In this document: positions 1-10,759 of the stretch, piece by piece | Numbering within the stretch: position 1 is the first letter of the stretch | Layout of the letters: the number at the start of each line of letters is the position of its first letter | Source of the DNA: an uncultured Clostridia bacterium | GTDB lineage: Bacteria; Bacillota; Clostridia; UBA1381 | DNA length: 64,000 bases | Direction: 5' to 3' | Assembly (NCBI GenBank): GCA_947624165.1 | Contig: CANQJC010000005.1 | Coordinates: forward strand, 1-64,000 | Made by a program: the position numbers and the translations under genes | The notes under the pieces: generated by a model | What the model saw: only the letters and a program-made list of their open reading frames with translations | Databases searched by the model: none | What the model was told of the DNA's origin: nothing

Positions 1-40
1 GATTTTCAGTCCCTTGCTCTACCGACTGAGCTACAGAAGC
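1..40 (-). tRNA. tRNA-Phe (GAA), truncated by window edge
   Basis: Reverse complement GCTTCTGTAGCTCAGTCGGTAGAGCAAGGGACTGAAAATC: D-arm and anticodon loop with GAA. Confidence 0.9.
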
Positions 41-43
41 AAA

Positions 44-120
44 TGGCGACCCGGATGAGGCTCGAACTCACGACCTCTAGCGTGACAGGCTAGCGTTCTA
101 ACCAACTGAACTACCGGGCC
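44..120 (-). tRNA. tRNA-Asp (GTC)
   Basis: Reverse complement GGCCCGGTAGTTCAG...CTGTCAC...GGTTCGAGTTC-type T arm, 7-bp acceptor stem, encoded CCA. Confidence 0.93.
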
Positions 121-174
121 ATTACCGCATACGTTGTGCGGCGGTTTATGTTTTTCTTTCGAAAAATATAAACT

Positions 175-250
175 TGGTGGGAGTTACAGGGCTCGAACCT
201 GTGACCCTCTGCTTGTAAGGCAGATGCTCTCCCAGCTGAGCTAAACTCCC
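175..250 (-). tRNA. tRNA-Val (TAC)
   Basis: Reverse complement GGGAGTTTAGCTCAGCTGGGAGAGCATCTGCCTTACAAGCAGAGGGTCACAGGTTCGAGCCCTGTAACTCCCACCA. Confidence 0.95.
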
Positions 251-432
251 ATAAAATCGCCTTTTCGGCGACATGAATTATTATAGCAGAATGGAGGTTG
301 CTTGTCAACACTTTTTTTTAAAAATTTTATATTTTCACTGATATTTGTATTTATTTTTATTATAGAATATTGTATAATAAAGTAAATATATGCACAGAAC
401 AAATAACCGTATTTGCGGGAGGAGAGGTTATT

Positions 433-1464
433 ATGAGAGTTAGCGTCAAAAAGCTTATGCTTCTTGTGTGCGCGGTATGCGCGTTGTTTTTGTCGGGCTG
501 TTCCGTAGACGGCGGCGAGGAAACCGAGGATCTCTCGGACGCTTACGCTTTTGTGGGCAAGAATATCCAGAATACATACATGCAGAGGATGTACGAGGGT
601 TTTCAGACGGCTTGCTCCGAGATGGGAGTGAAGTCCGTATACAAGGCTCCGGAAGCGATAACGTCCGCGAAACAGATAGAAATTATAAACGAGCTTACGA
701 GCGGCGGCGTAAAGGGTATCGCCGTTGCCGCGAATGATTTCGACGCGCTCTCGGACGCGCTCCACGACGCGATGGATAAGGGTATAAACGTTATATCGCT
801 CGATTCCGCGGTAAACAGCCATTCCAGACAGACGCATATCCAGCAGGCGGACCCCGAAAAAGTCGGACGCGAGCTTGTCAGAACGGCGTATGAGCTTACG
901 GGCGGCGACGGCGCGATCGCGATACTCACTTCCACGCGCGAAGCCACAAACCAGAATTTGTGGATAGACTATATGAAAAAGGAAGTAGAGGAAAATCCCG
1001 ACAAGTACGCGTCCATGCCTATCGCCGACATAGCTTACGGAGACGACGATCTAATGAGATCCGTTTCCGAAACGGAGCGTATTCTCCGCAACTCCGACAT
1101 AAAGGTCATAATTGCGCCCACCGCCGTCGGAATACAGGGCGCGGCGCAGGTCCTTGCCGAAAAGGGATCCGACGTAAAGCTTACGGGTCTCGGTATGCCG
1201 TCGCAAATGTCGCAGTATATCGAAAGCGGCGTGTGCGGAGCGATGTTTTTGTGGAACCCCGTGGACGTGGGCTATCTTGCGGCGTACACGCTTAAGGCTC
1301 TCGACGACGGCACAATAACGGGCGCGGCGGGCGACTCCATAACAACGCCGATGCTCGGAGCAAGGAACGTCGTTCCGGCAATCGACGGCGGCACAGAGGT
1401 AATGCTCGGCGATTTGCTCAGGTTTGACGCTTCAAATATAAACGAGTGGAAGGATCAATTCTGA
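433..1464 (+). CDS. Periplasmic sugar-binding lipoprotein (RhaS/ABC sugar substrate-binding family)
   Basis: Lipobox LSGC; periplasmic-binding fold motifs (GKNIQNTYMQRMYEGFQ, GIAVAANDFDAL, NVISLDS); RBS ggagag before ATG 433. Confidence 0.8.
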   Translation: MRVSVKKLMLLVCAVCALFLSGCSVDGGEETEDLSDAYAFVGKNIQNTYMQRMYEGFQTACSEMGVKSVYKAPEAITSAKQIEIINELTSGGVKGIAVAANDFDALSDALHDAMDKGINVISLDSAVNSHSRQTHIQQADPEKVGRELVRTAYELTGGDGAIAILTSTREATNQNLWIDYMKKEVEENPDKYASMPIADIAYGDDDLMRSVSETERILRNSDIKVIIAPTAVGIQGAAQVLAEKGSDVKLTGLGMPSQMSQYIESGVCGAMFLWNPVDVGYLAAYTLKALDDGTITGAAGDSITTPMLGARNVVPAIDGGTEVMLGDLLRFDASNINEWKDQF

Positions 1465-1475
1465 TTTAACGAATT

Positions 1476-2474
1476 ATGAGTAAATCCAACAATCAAAAGC
1501 TGAAAATTTTATATGTAATGCGTATGCTTATCGAGGAGACCGACGAGGAACACCCCTTATCCGTCGCTGAGATCATAAAGCGTCTGGACTCAAACGGAAT
1601 AAGCGCGGAAAGAAAGAGTATTTACGATGATATCGAAACGCTCAACCTCTTCGGCTTAGACATTTTAAGCAGGCGAAGCGAACCGAGAGGATATTACGTC
1701 GCTTCGCGTGATTTTGAACTGCCGGAATTGAAACTGCTCGTCGACGCGGTGCAGTCGTCCAAATTCATAACCGAAAAAAAATCGCGCGAACTCATAAGAA
1801 AAATCGAAGGGCTTGCCGGACGCTTCGAAGCGAGGGAACTGCAAAACCAGGTCGTGGTCTCCAACAGGATAAAAACAATGAATGAAAGTATATATTATAA
1901 TGTAGATAAAATTCATTCGGCAATATCCTCAAATTCCCAAATAAGCTTCAAATACTGCGAATGGACAGTTGAAAAACGTCTCGAACCGAAGCGCGGCGGC
2001 GCGCTTTACACTGTAAGCCCTTGGGTACTCACATGGGATAACGAAAATTATTACCTGCTCGCCCACGACAAGGAAAGCGGCGGGATACGTCATTACAGAG
2101 TGGACAAGATGCTCGGCATAACAATTATCGGCGAGGAACGCGGCGGCAGAGAACAGTTTGAAAAATTCGACATAGCCGCTTTTTCGAAGAGCACCTTCGG
2201 AATGTTCGGCGGCGAGGAAACGGAGCTTGAGATACTTTTTTCAAACAGCCTTATAGGCGTCGTTATAGACCGTTTCGGCAAGGAAGCCGCAATACGCCCG
2301 CACGGCGCGGACACTTTCGCCGCGCGCGTCAAAGTCAACGTCAGCGCGCAGTTTTACGGCTGGCTTGCCGCGCTCGGACCGAGCGCGCGCATAATCGCGC
2401 CGCAGTCCGAAACGCTTAAATATACCGAATATATGGAAGAAATTCTAAATTTATACAACAACAATCTTACATAA
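1476..2474 (+). CDS. WYL-domain transcriptional regulator
   Basis: N-terminal HTH (RKSIYDDIETLN) plus WYL region (SPWVLTWDNENYYLLAHD). Confidence 0.85.
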   Translation: MSKSNNQKLKILYVMRMLIEETDEEHPLSVAEIIKRLDSNGISAERKSIYDDIETLNLFGLDILSRRSEPRGYYVASRDFELPELKLLVDAVQSSKFITEKKSRELIRKIEGLAGRFEARELQNQVVVSNRIKTMNESIYYNVDKIHSAISSNSQISFKYCEWTVEKRLEPKRGGALYTVSPWVLTWDNENYYLLAHDKESGGIRHYRVDKMLGITIIGEERGGREQFEKFDIAAFSKSTFGMFGGEETELEILFSNSLIGVVIDRFGKEAAIRPHGADTFAARVKVNVSAQFYGWLAALGPSARIIAPQSETLKYTEYMEEILNLYNNNLT

Positions 2475-2651
2475 ATTGGTAAAAATCTCTGTACATATTC
2501 ATAAAAATTATGTAAACCTTAATGAAATTATTGTCAAAAAAATGGTTTTTGAACAAATTTTATTGACAAATCGAGCCGCGGTGGTATAATATCGCTCAGT
2601 CAAGGTAATAATCCTTTATGAATAATTGATGAAATGGAGGAGGTTTTAACC

Positions 2652-2909
2652 ATGAAACAATTTTCTTACACCATACGCGGTGAGCAGGGACTTCACGCGC
2701 GCGGCGCGGGTCTGCTCGTCAAGGAAGCGCAGAGATATATGTCAAATATAAGCATCGAATATAACCGCAGGATCGAAAATTTGAAGAGATTGTTCACCGT
2801 AGCGTGCCTGGGCGTTAAGCAGGGCGATAAAATCATCATCAAGGTCGAAGGCAACGACGAGGAACAGGCGGCATACGCGCTCGAAAATTATTTCAGAAAA
2901 AATCTGTAA
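2652..2909 (+). CDS. HPr-family phosphocarrier protein, divergent at the Ser46 position
   Basis: EQGLHARGAGLLVKEA (His15 site conserved); NLKRLFTVACLGVKQGDKI aligns to the HPr Ser46 segment. Confidence 0.8.
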   Translation: MKQFSYTIRGEQGLHARGAGLLVKEAQRYMSNISIEYNRRIENLKRLFTVACLGVKQGDKIIIKVEGNDEEQAAYALENYFRKNL

Positions 2910-2916
2910 AAGAAAA

Positions 2917-2972
2917 GCCTTTATATTCGCTCCGTGAAGCGCGCTTTAAGAGCGGATATAAAGGTTTTTTTA
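2917..2972 (+). terminator. Rho-independent terminator
   Basis: CCTTTATATTCGCTC...GAGCGGATATAAAGG followed by T-run. Confidence 0.8.
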
Positions 2973-3003
2973 CGCGGCGCGGCGCGCCGTTTTTTTTATG
3001 CGT

Positions 3004-3471
3004 TTATATGTCGAGGATCTTCACGTCGACGCGTCCGTTTTCTATTTTTGCTTCGGCGTAGGTACGCGTAAAACGCACGCTTCCCGGATTTAAAAGAATC
3101 GTACCGTAATCATAGGAAACAAGCGGACGGTGCGTGTGTCCGAATACGATAAGAGACGGGTCTGCGGAGCTTGCCGCCGCGCGGAGCGTCGAAAACGCCG
3201 GCTCGTATTTGACGCGCTGCTCGTGACCGTGCGCGATAAAAATACGCGCCCCATCTATCCCGACGGTGATTTTATCCGGCGCGCGTGAAAAAAAGTCATT
3301 GTTGCCGCGCACGTAATAAATCGGCAGATCGGGATAAATATATTCCAGATCCTCGGCGTCGCGCGCGCAGTCGCCCGCGTGTATCACCGCATACGGACGT
3401 TCCTTTTCTATTATCGCGATACATGGGTCGGTACAGCCGTGCGTATCCGAAAAAATAACGACCTTTTTCAT
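3004..3471 (-). CDS. YfcE/MJ0936-type metallophosphoesterase
   Basis: MKKVVIFSDTHG, VIHAGDCARD, YYVRGNND, FGHTHRP motifs. Confidence 0.9.
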   Translation of the reverse strand: MKKVVIFSDTHGCTDPCIAIIEKERPYAVIHAGDCARDAEDLEYIYPDLPIYYVRGNNDFFSRAPDKITVGIDGARIFIAHGHEQRVKYEPAFSTLRAAASSADPSLIVFGHTHRPLVSYDYGTILLNPGSVRFTRTYAEAKIENGRVDVKILDI

Positions 3472-3637
3472 ACGTTTTTGTTCCTTTCTTTTCTTGTATT
3501 TTAATATATCACACGCGTCATATTTTGTCAAAGCGCGCCGTCGAAAAATTTTTTTGTCTCGACAACGCGATCCGACAAAATATTCTATCTGTCAGTGATA
3601 CAATAAGTTTGACATCTGCATTGGAGGAATATTTAAA

Positions 3638-5938
3638 ATGACACAACCGGAAATAAAGGAACGAAGGGGTACGGAAGCTCTCCGCGCTCCGCTTTTAAAG
3701 GATATCGGAGCGACGACGCTGTTGATCCTGGCGGGAAGGGCTTCGGTACTGGGAATGTTTCCTTTCGGAATGGCTTTTTTCGCTTCGTGTTTCGACAAAA
3801 GCATAGCTTACATCGGAATAACCGCGCTGTGCGCCGCGCTTATGACGACGAGCGGCAGCTATATGCTCGTCAAGTACCTCGTCGCCGCGCTCGTTTTTTG
3901 GATATACACGCGTTTCGGCAAAGAGCGCGGCATTGTTGCGGACGCCGCATGGTGCGGCGGTTCGATGCTTGTCGGTTCGATCGTTTATCTGCTGTATAAC
4001 TTCGCCGGACTTTACGATATTTTGATAATATTTATAGAAGCGATAGTCACGTCCGTGATGTACATAATTTTCCAAAAGTCAAAGCAGTTGATAAAAGACA
4101 GATCAAAACGCGCCCGTACCGCGCAGGACGAGCTTATAAGCGTTTCGGTGAGCGTCGGCGTAATGATAACGGGTCTTTCGGGGATAGTTTTTCCGTATAA
4201 TATCGCGCTTTCCAATATAATTTCCGTTTACGCGGTTCTCTGCATTTCGTTTTACGGCTCGCTCGCCGCGGCGGGAAGCGGCGGACTGTGCATAGGTTTT
4301 CTCGCGTCGATGTCGTCGCCGAGCGCGGTAATAATGATGGGAATTTTCGGTATAAGCGCACTCTTTTCGAATTTACTGAAGGCGTTCGGACGCTTCGGCG
4401 CGGCGATAGGATTTCTGGGCGGCACGGCGGTCGCCTTGCTTTACGCTTCCTCGAACTACGCGCTCCCCGTCACAATTGCGGAGACGGCGATCGGCGCGCT
4501 GCTGTTCGTCGTAACGCCGTCAAAATGGCGCGGCGCGCTGAGCGCGTTTTTCTCGACGTCTTTGAAGCTTGAAACGCTAAGCTCCGATGTACGCGTAAAG
4601 CAATACCTTACAATGCGCCTTGAAAAAATATCGGACGCGTTCCGTTCGCTCGAAGAATGTTTTGAAAACGCGTCGGGCAAACGCTTAAAGACCTACGGCA
4701 AGGACGCCGCGTCCCTTCTTGACGAGGTTTCGGGAAGGGTCTGCGACAGCTGTCCCAACGCCGTGAGGTGCTGGCAGAGCGATTTTACACGTACCTACCG
4801 AAATATAATGCTTCTTCTCGACACGATAGAAAGCAAGGGCACTCTCACGCCGTCGTCTGTCCCGACCGCTTTCAGGGACAGATGTCTGAGAGACGATATA
4901 TTCGTTACGGAATTTAATCACGTGTACGAGATGTACAAGAAAAACCTTGTGCGCGTCGGCGAAGCGGTAAACGGCAGAGACATCGTCGCGCGGCAGTACG
5001 GAGAAATATCGTCGCTTATGCGAGGTATGGCGGACGAAGTCGCCGCCGGATTCACGTTCCGCGAGGACATGGAGGAAAACATAGTGAGCGAGCTGGACAA
5101 GCGCGGAATAATCGCCTTTGAAGTAAGCGTTGTCGAGGACGGACACGGCTGTATGGAGGTTTATCTCGGCGTTGACAAGGGCGTTGAGGTCGGCGCGATT
5201 TCAAGGACTCTCGAGGAGGTCCTTGAAACGCCTATGGCGTACCGCTGCGACGTTGCCGGAGGTCTTATGAAATTCACGTCCTGCGCGCGTTACGAAGCGG
5301 AAATAGCCATACGCCGTGTGACCCGCGACTTTACAGACGTGTCGGGCGACTGCATAGACAGCTTTTCCTCCGACGACTATAAGCACTATGTCGTTATTTC
5401 CGACGGAATGGGCAGCGGACGGCGCGCCATGACGGAAAGCCACATAACATTGAAGCTTCTGCGCGAGTTTCTTCTTTCCGGCTTCGGGGTGCGTACCTCG
5501 ATAGACATGATAAACTCCGTTTTATGTTTAAAGCTCGATTACGAATGTTTCTCGACGATCGACCTGCTGTGCGTCGACCTCATGACGGGGATATGCGAGT
5601 TTTACAAGATAGGCGGCGCGGAAAGTCTGGTACTTCACGGCGCGGACGTCGAAACGATATTTTCGGTATCGCTCCCCGCGGGAATGATATCCGATATAAA
5701 AATACAGGGACAGACAAAGCGTCTTTCCTCCGGCGACGTTATCATGATGATGACGGACGGCGTGAGCGAAGCCGGTTTCGGCGCGGGCGGGACAAACTGG
5801 ATAAAAAAAGAGATCAAAACGCCTTTCGATACCATGGAGGAACTTGCGCAGTCTGTTATAGACGCCGCCGTGAAAAAAAGCCGCGACTCCGTTCTCGACG
5901 ATATGACCGTCGCCGCCGTTCGGCTTAAAGAGATATGA
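3638..5938 (+). CDS. spoIIE: Stage II sporulation protein E (SpoIIE, PP2C phosphatase)
   Basis: Multi-TM N-terminus; PP2C motifs SGDCIDSFSSDDYKHYVVISDGMGSGRRA and MMTDGVSEA. Confidence 0.93.
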   Translation: MTQPEIKERRGTEALRAPLLKDIGATTLLILAGRASVLGMFPFGMAFFASCFDKSIAYIGITALCAALMTTSGSYMLVKYLVAALVFWIYTRFGKERGIVADAAWCGGSMLVGSIVYLLYNFAGLYDILIIFIEAIVTSVMYIIFQKSKQLIKDRSKRARTAQDELISVSVSVGVMITGLSGIVFPYNIALSNIISVYAVLCISFYGSLAAAGSGGLCIGFLASMSSPSAVIMMGIFGISALFSNLLKAFGRFGAAIGFLGGTAVALLYASSNYALPVTIAETAIGALLFVVTPSKWRGALSAFFSTSLKLETLSSDVRVKQYLTMRLEKISDAFRSLEECFENASGKRLKTYGKDAASLLDEVSGRVCDSCPNAVRCWQSDFTRTYRNIMLLLDTIESKGTLTPSSVPTAFRDRCLRDDIFVTEFNHVYEMYKKNLVRVGEAVNGRDIVARQYGEISSLMRGMADEVAAGFTFREDMEENIVSELDKRGIIAFEVSVVEDGHGCMEVYLGVDKGVEVGAISRTLEEVLETPMAYRCDVAGGLMKFTSCARYEAEIAIRRVTRDFTDVSGDCIDSFSSDDYKHYVVISDGMGSGRRAMTESHITLKLLREFLLSGFGVRTSIDMINSVLCLKLDYECFSTIDLLCVDLMTGICEFYKIGGAESLVLHGADVETIFSVSLPAGMISDIKIQGQTKRLSSGDVIMMMTDGVSEAGFGAGGTNWIKKEIKTPFDTMEELAQSVIDAAVKKSRDSVLDDMTVAAVRLKEI

Positions 5939-5962
5939 CGGTTCGTTTTAATACGTAAAAAT

Positions 5963-6005
5963 AAACGGCGGGTCCTTATCGAGCAGGGAGCCGCCGTTTT
6001 TTTTA
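5963..6005. terminator. Terminator between convergent spoIIE and metA
   Basis: AAACGGCGG...CCGCCGTTTTTTTT. Confidence 0.75.
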
Positions 6006-6920
6006 TTTGATGCTGTCGATATCGTACGGTGTGATTTGATAAACGAAATAATTGAGCCAGTTTGAGAACAACAGGCTTGCGTGCGAACGCCAGCGGACGA
6101 TAGGCTTTTTCGTCGGATCGTCGTTTGGGAAATAATGCTTCGGCACAGGAGGGTTTTTACCTCTTTCCAAATCGCGGAAATATTCGTCTCTCAGCGTGTT
6201 CGCGTCGTATTCGGAATGTCCCGTGACAAAAATCCTTCTGCCGCCTTTTGTGAATACGATATATACTCCCGCCTCTTTGGATTCGGCGAGTATTTCAAGT
6301 GCCTTGACTTTTTCTATGTCCTCGCGTCTTACCTCCGTATGCCGCGAATGAGGAGCGTAAAATTCATTGTCAAAACCGCGTATGAGCTTTGCTGTACGGC
6401 GGTTTATTTTATGCTTGAATACTCCCGAGCATTTTGCTTCAAGCGTGTGCTTCGGCACGCCGTAATGATAATAAAGCCCCGCCTGCGCCGCCCAGCATAT
6501 ATGGAGCGTGGACGTCACGTGCGTTGTCGACCATTCCATTATTTCCTTAAGCTCGTCCCAGTAGTCTACCTCCTCGAAATCAAGGTTCTCCACCGGTGCG
6601 CCGGTTATGATCATTCCGTCGTATTTCGCGTTTTTTATCTCGTCAAACGTCGTGTAAAACGCGGACATATGCTCCGACGGCGTATTTTTTGATTTATGCG
6701 AATCCATCTGCAAAAAATCTATTTCTACCTGAAGCGGCGAGTTTGAAAGCAGACGCAGAAGCTGCGTTTCCGTCGTTATCTTTGTCGGCATAAGATTAAC
6801 GATTACGATTTTAAGCGGACGTATGTCCTGATGCATCGCCTTTTTTTCGCTCATAACAAATATATTTTCTCTGCGAAGCTGCGACGTTGCCGGCAGCTTG
6901 TCGGGTATTTTAATAGGCAT
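6003..6920 (-). CDS. metAA: Homoserine O-acyltransferase (MetA family; Glu111 suggests acetyl-CoA)
   Basis: [42 protein letters not shown] motifs; GAPVE with E at residue 111. Confidence 0.92.
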   Translation of the reverse strand: MPIKIPDKLPATSQLRRENIFVMSEKKAMHQDIRPLKIVIVNLMPTKITTETQLLRLLSNSPLQVEIDFLQMDSHKSKNTPSEHMSAFYTTFDEIKNAKYDGMIITGAPVENLDFEEVDYWDELKEIMEWSTTHVTSTLHICWAAQAGLYYHYGVPKHTLEAKCSGVFKHKINRRTAKLIRGFDNEFYAPHSRHTEVRREDIEKVKALEILAESKEAGVYIVFTKGGRRIFVTGHSEYDANTLRDEYFRDLERGKNPPVPKHYFPNDDPTKKPIVRWRSHASLLFSNWLNYFVYQITPYDIDSIK

Positions 6921-7125
6921 ATCGTTTCGTTTCCTCCTTTATGCTTACATAATTATAGCACATACCGCCGCGTCTTACAAGTGAAATAAATAATATTGAG
7001 ACAATAAATGTTTTATGATATATTAAAAATACGGAATATTTTATGACGTTTCTTAAGAAAAATTAAGAATTTTAACAGCTTATTTTTAAGAATTATATGT
7101 TACTATAATATCGGAGGTGAGAAAA

Positions 7126-7806
7126 ATGAAAATACTTGTTGTTGATGACGACAGAGAAATAGTCGACGGTATATCCATTTTTCTGTCGGGCGAGGGGTAC
7201 GAAACACTGAAGGCTTACAACGGCATGGACGCGCTGGAAATGCTGAATGAAAACGACGTGCATTTGATGATTTTAGACGTGATGATGCCGAAGCTGGACG
7301 GTATAAAAACACTGATGAAACTCAGGGAAAGCCGCAATATTCCCGTTATATTGCTCAGCGCGAAATCGGAGGACGCGGACAAGATTTTGGGACTTACCGC
7401 AGGCGCGGACGATTACGTGACAAAGCCCTTTAACCCGTCCGAGCTTATGGCGAGAGTAAAATCACAGCTTCGCCGCTACACCACGCTCGGCTCGATCGCG
7501 GGTAAAGGCGGCGTCATAACGATATCGGGCTTATGCATAAACACCGAAAACAGGACCGTCACGGTAGACGGCGAGGAGGTGCGGCTAACGCGGATAGAGT
7601 ATAACATACTGGAGCTTCTGGCGCGTAATCGGGGACGCGTATTTTCGACCGAGGAGATTTATAAACGCGTGTGGAACGAAACCGCCGTGGTCGGGGACAA
7701 CACCATAGCCGTGCATATACGCCACATACGCGAAAAAATAGAAATAAACCCGGGAGAGCCAAAATATCTTAAGGTGGTTTGGGGCGTCGGTTATAAAATT
7801 ATTTGA
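7126..7806 (+). CDS. OmpR/PhoB-family response regulator
   Basis: KILVVDDDREIVDG receiver, LMILDVMMPKLDG, winged-helix C-terminus. Confidence 0.93.
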   Translation: MKILVVDDDREIVDGISIFLSGEGYETLKAYNGMDALEMLNENDVHLMILDVMMPKLDGIKTLMKLRESRNIPVILLSAKSEDADKILGLTAGADDYVTKPFNPSELMARVKSQLRRYTTLGSIAGKGGVITISGLCINTENRTVTVDGEEVRLTRIEYNILELLARNRGRVFSTEEIYKRVWNETAVVGDNTIAVHIRHIREKIEINPGEPKYLKVVWGVGYKII

Positions 7807-7822
7807 AGGGGAGTGTTTTACA

Positions 7823-9868
7823 ATGAAAAAATTTCTGTATTCAAGCTATACAAAATTTGCCGCCGCGTTTCTTTGCGTTGTTCTTACCGCGTTCGGGACG
7901 ATTTACGCGGTCGACGGATTCATAAAATTCTGCGCGGAGAATCGTTCGGTTTACGAGTTTGAAAACTCTTTTGAGGAATCCCGTCTTGTGGACGCGATGC
8001 TTTCCGCGGCGGAAGCGAACGTATACAGCGCGTACTTCAACTACGCCGAAACGCGCGAAAACGGCGGCGATAAAGCTGACGGCGCGGCGGTTGGCGAATA
8101 TTTGGACGATCGTCTCGCTTCATCGCCGTATGTGTGGGACGGAGCGTGGGACGGAGCGGTAAATTACTTTGTCAGCGTAAACGGCAGGATTTACACAAAC
8201 TGCGGTGCGAAAAGCGCGGAGGAATTGGAAAATACGCGTTTTTACAGATATTACTCAAGGGATAAAAACGGACGCGTGACGCGTTACGGCACAACGAATA
8301 TGACATACGACCGAGTGCTCGGCATATCGGATTACGCCGGCGATACGGACGCCGTGATTATTTGCTCCAATATCAGCGACGAGTACGCCAAAACGCTTGA
8401 AAATGCGTGGAACGAGCAGTCGGATATCATAAAGAATATATTTGTCGCCGCGTCCGTTTGCATTATTCTCATATTGCTGCTTTCCGTATACTTAATATGC
8501 GTGTCGGGCAAAAACAGGGACGGCGAAACGCGTACCATGTGGCTCGATTCCGTATGGACGGAGGTCCATCTCGCGCTTATGTTCGGCGCGGCGATAGGGG
8601 CGGCGGTCATTTTCGCGGTACTTCTCGACGGCTACCAAACGTCGCACTTTCCGACGTATATGCTGCGCTCCGTCACAACTGCGTCAGCCGCTGCGGGCGA
8701 AGCGGTGCTCATAACGTCGGGACTGTCGATAGTACGTAAAATAAAAAGCGGATCGTTTATAAAAACAAGTATTGTTTGCCGTATTGTCAAGCGGTGTTTT
8801 GGAATTTTCGTAAAAATTCTTCGCCGGATACGGAAATGGCTTAAACGCTGCAAGGACGCGGCAAAGCTTATCGTGTCAAAGAAATCGGGCGCGATGTCGT
8901 TCGCCGCGCTCTTGATCTACACGGCTCTCATAGCCGTTTGCGGACTTCTTGTTTTCGAGACGAGCGGCGCGAGCGTTATGATCGGCGTTATGCTGTTTTG
9001 CGTCGGCGCATTTGTGCTTGCCAACCGTGGAGCGGATATCGACAAGGTACGCGCCGGCGCGGCTGAGATAAGGAACGGAAATCTCAATTATAAAATACCC
9101 GAGGTCAGATCCTCCGACATAAAGATCCTCGCGGAAAATATCAACGAGATTGGCGACGGACTTAATAAAGCGGCTGCCGCGAAGCTCAAAGCCGAACGTC
9201 TCAAAACCGACCTTATCACCAACGTGTCGCACGACCTCAAAACTCCTCTGACCTCCGTAATAAGCTACACGGAGCTTCTCTCAAGGGTCGAAGGACTGCC
9301 GGAGGAGGCTGCGGATTACGTGTCGATAATAGCGAAAAAAAGCGAAAATCTGAAAAAACTGACGCAGGATCTGTTTGAAATATCAAAGGTACAAAGCGGC
9401 AGCGAAACATTTGCCCGCGAGACGCTTTCCGCCGCCATGCTCGTTTCCCAGACGCTTGCCGAGCGCGACGGAGAAATTCAAAAATCGGGTCTGACGTTTT
9501 GCGTCAATACGGACAAGGAATTGTTTTTTACCGCCGACGGCGGGAAGATGTCGAGAGTTATGGGAAACCTCGTCGACAACGCGGTAAAATACGCCATGAA
9601 GGGTACGAGAGTTTTCGTGTCTGCGTTCGGACGCGGAAACGACGTTGTCATTGAGGTCAAGAATATTTCCGCGTACCCGATGGAGTTTGACGCGGAGGAA
9701 ATAACGGGACGTTTTGTCCGCGGCGACAAGTCGAGGACGGACGACGGCAACGGTCTCGGACTTGCCATAGCGAAAAGCTATACCGAAGCCTGCGGAGGAA
9801 GGTTCGATATCATTATCGACGGCGACCTGTTTAAAGCGGTAATTTGCTTTGAAAAACATGACAACTGA
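7823..9868 (+). CDS. Membrane sensor histidine kinase
   Basis: Multiple TM segments, HAMP-like region, H-box TNVSHDLKTPLTSVISY, NLVDNAVKYA, GNGLGLAI. Confidence 0.92.
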   Translation: MKKFLYSSYTKFAAAFLCVVLTAFGTIYAVDGFIKFCAENRSVYEFENSFEESRLVDAMLSAAEANVYSAYFNYAETRENGGDKADGAAVGEYLDDRLASSPYVWDGAWDGAVNYFVSVNGRIYTNCGAKSAEELENTRFYRYYSRDKNGRVTRYGTTNMTYDRVLGISDYAGDTDAVIICSNISDEYAKTLENAWNEQSDIIKNIFVAASVCIILILLLSVYLICVSGKNRDGETRTMWLDSVWTEVHLALMFGAAIGAAVIFAVLLDGYQTSHFPTYMLRSVTTASAAAGEAVLITSGLSIVRKIKSGSFIKTSIVCRIVKRCFGIFVKILRRIRKWLKRCKDAAKLIVSKKSGAMSFAALLIYTALIAVCGLLVFETSGASVMIGVMLFCVGAFVLANRGADIDKVRAGAAEIRNGNLNYKIPEVRSSDIKILAENINEIGDGLNKAAAAKLKAERLKTDLITNVSHDLKTPLTSVISYTELLSRVEGLPEEAADYVSIIAKKSENLKKLTQDLFEISKVQSGSETFARETLSAAMLVSQTLAERDGEIQKSGLTFCVNTDKELFFTADGGKMSRVMGNLVDNAVKYAMKGTRVFVSAFGRGNDVVIEVKNISAYPMEFDAEEITGRFVRGDKSRTDDGNGLGLAIAKSYTEACGGRFDIIIDGDLFKAVICFEKHDN

Positions 9869-9878
9869 TGAATAAAAA

Positions 9879-9918
9879 AACGCTCCGCGAAGAAAATACG
9901 CGGAGCGTTATCCTTTTT
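9879..9918 (+). terminator. Rho-independent terminator
   Basis: AACGCTCCGCG-aagaaaata-CGCGGAGCGTT then T-rich tract. Confidence 0.8.
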
Positions 9919-9979
9919 TGCCCTGTGAGAGAATAAATTCATCTCGCGTAAATTATACTAAAAAAACGAGGTGATTTAT

Positions 9980-10690
9980 TTGTGCAACGAAAATGAAACG
10001 CATAACGACAGCTCTCCCGACAAAATCGAGCAGGAGCGCGAACAGATAAAGGAATTCGGGAGCGTTGAGACGAAAAGCCCGCGCGGGAATATACATTGTC
10101 TCAACATAATCGGTCAGGTCGAGGGACACATGACCCTGCCGCCGCAGAATAAGACCACGAAGTATGAGCATATACTGCCGCAGCTTGTCGCGGTGGAGGA
10201 GGACGACGACATAGACGGTCTTATGATACTTTTAAATACCGTGGGCGGCGACGTGGAAGCGGGGCTTGCGATAGCGGAGATGATAGCCGGAATGAGCAAA
10301 CCCACGGTTTCTCTCGTGCTGGGCGGCGGGCACAGCATCGGCGTGCCGCTGGCGGTAAGCGCGGATTATTCCTTCATCGCGCCCACCGCCACAATGACCG
10401 TGCATCCGCTCAGAATGAGCGGCGTGGTAATAGGCGTGACGCAGACCTTCAGATACTTTCGGAATATGCAGGACAGGATAATTGAATTTGTCGTGTCCAA
10501 TTCGCTCATTTCACGCGCCGAATTTGAGCGTCTTATGCTCGCGACGGACGAAATCGCCAACGACGTCGGCAGTATACTCTTCGCGCCCAAGGCTGTGGAA
10601 TGCGGACTGATAAACGAAATGGGGTCTTTGAGGGCGGCTCTCGAAAAGATGTATGAGCTTATAGCAAAGAAACGAGAGGAAAAGAAATAA
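9980..10690 (+). CDS. ClpP-like/TepA translocation-enhancing protease family
   Basis: [38 protein letters not shown]; probable TTG start at 9980 after RBS gaggtg. Confidence 0.85.
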   Translation: MCNENETHNDSSPDKIEQEREQIKEFGSVETKSPRGNIHCLNIIGQVEGHMTLPPQNKTTKYEHILPQLVAVEEDDDIDGLMILLNTVGGDVEAGLAIAEMIAGMSKPTVSLVLGGGHSIGVPLAVSADYSFIAPTATMTVHPLRMSGVVIGVTQTFRYFRNMQDRIIEFVVSNSLISRAEFERLMLATDEIANDVGSILFAPKAVECGLINEMGSLRAALEKMYELIAKKREEKK

Positions 10691-10759
10691 AAACTCCTTG
10701 CAAAATCGCGCGCGATAGTGTATAATATAGCGGTATACTTGCAGAAGGAGGAAATGAAT

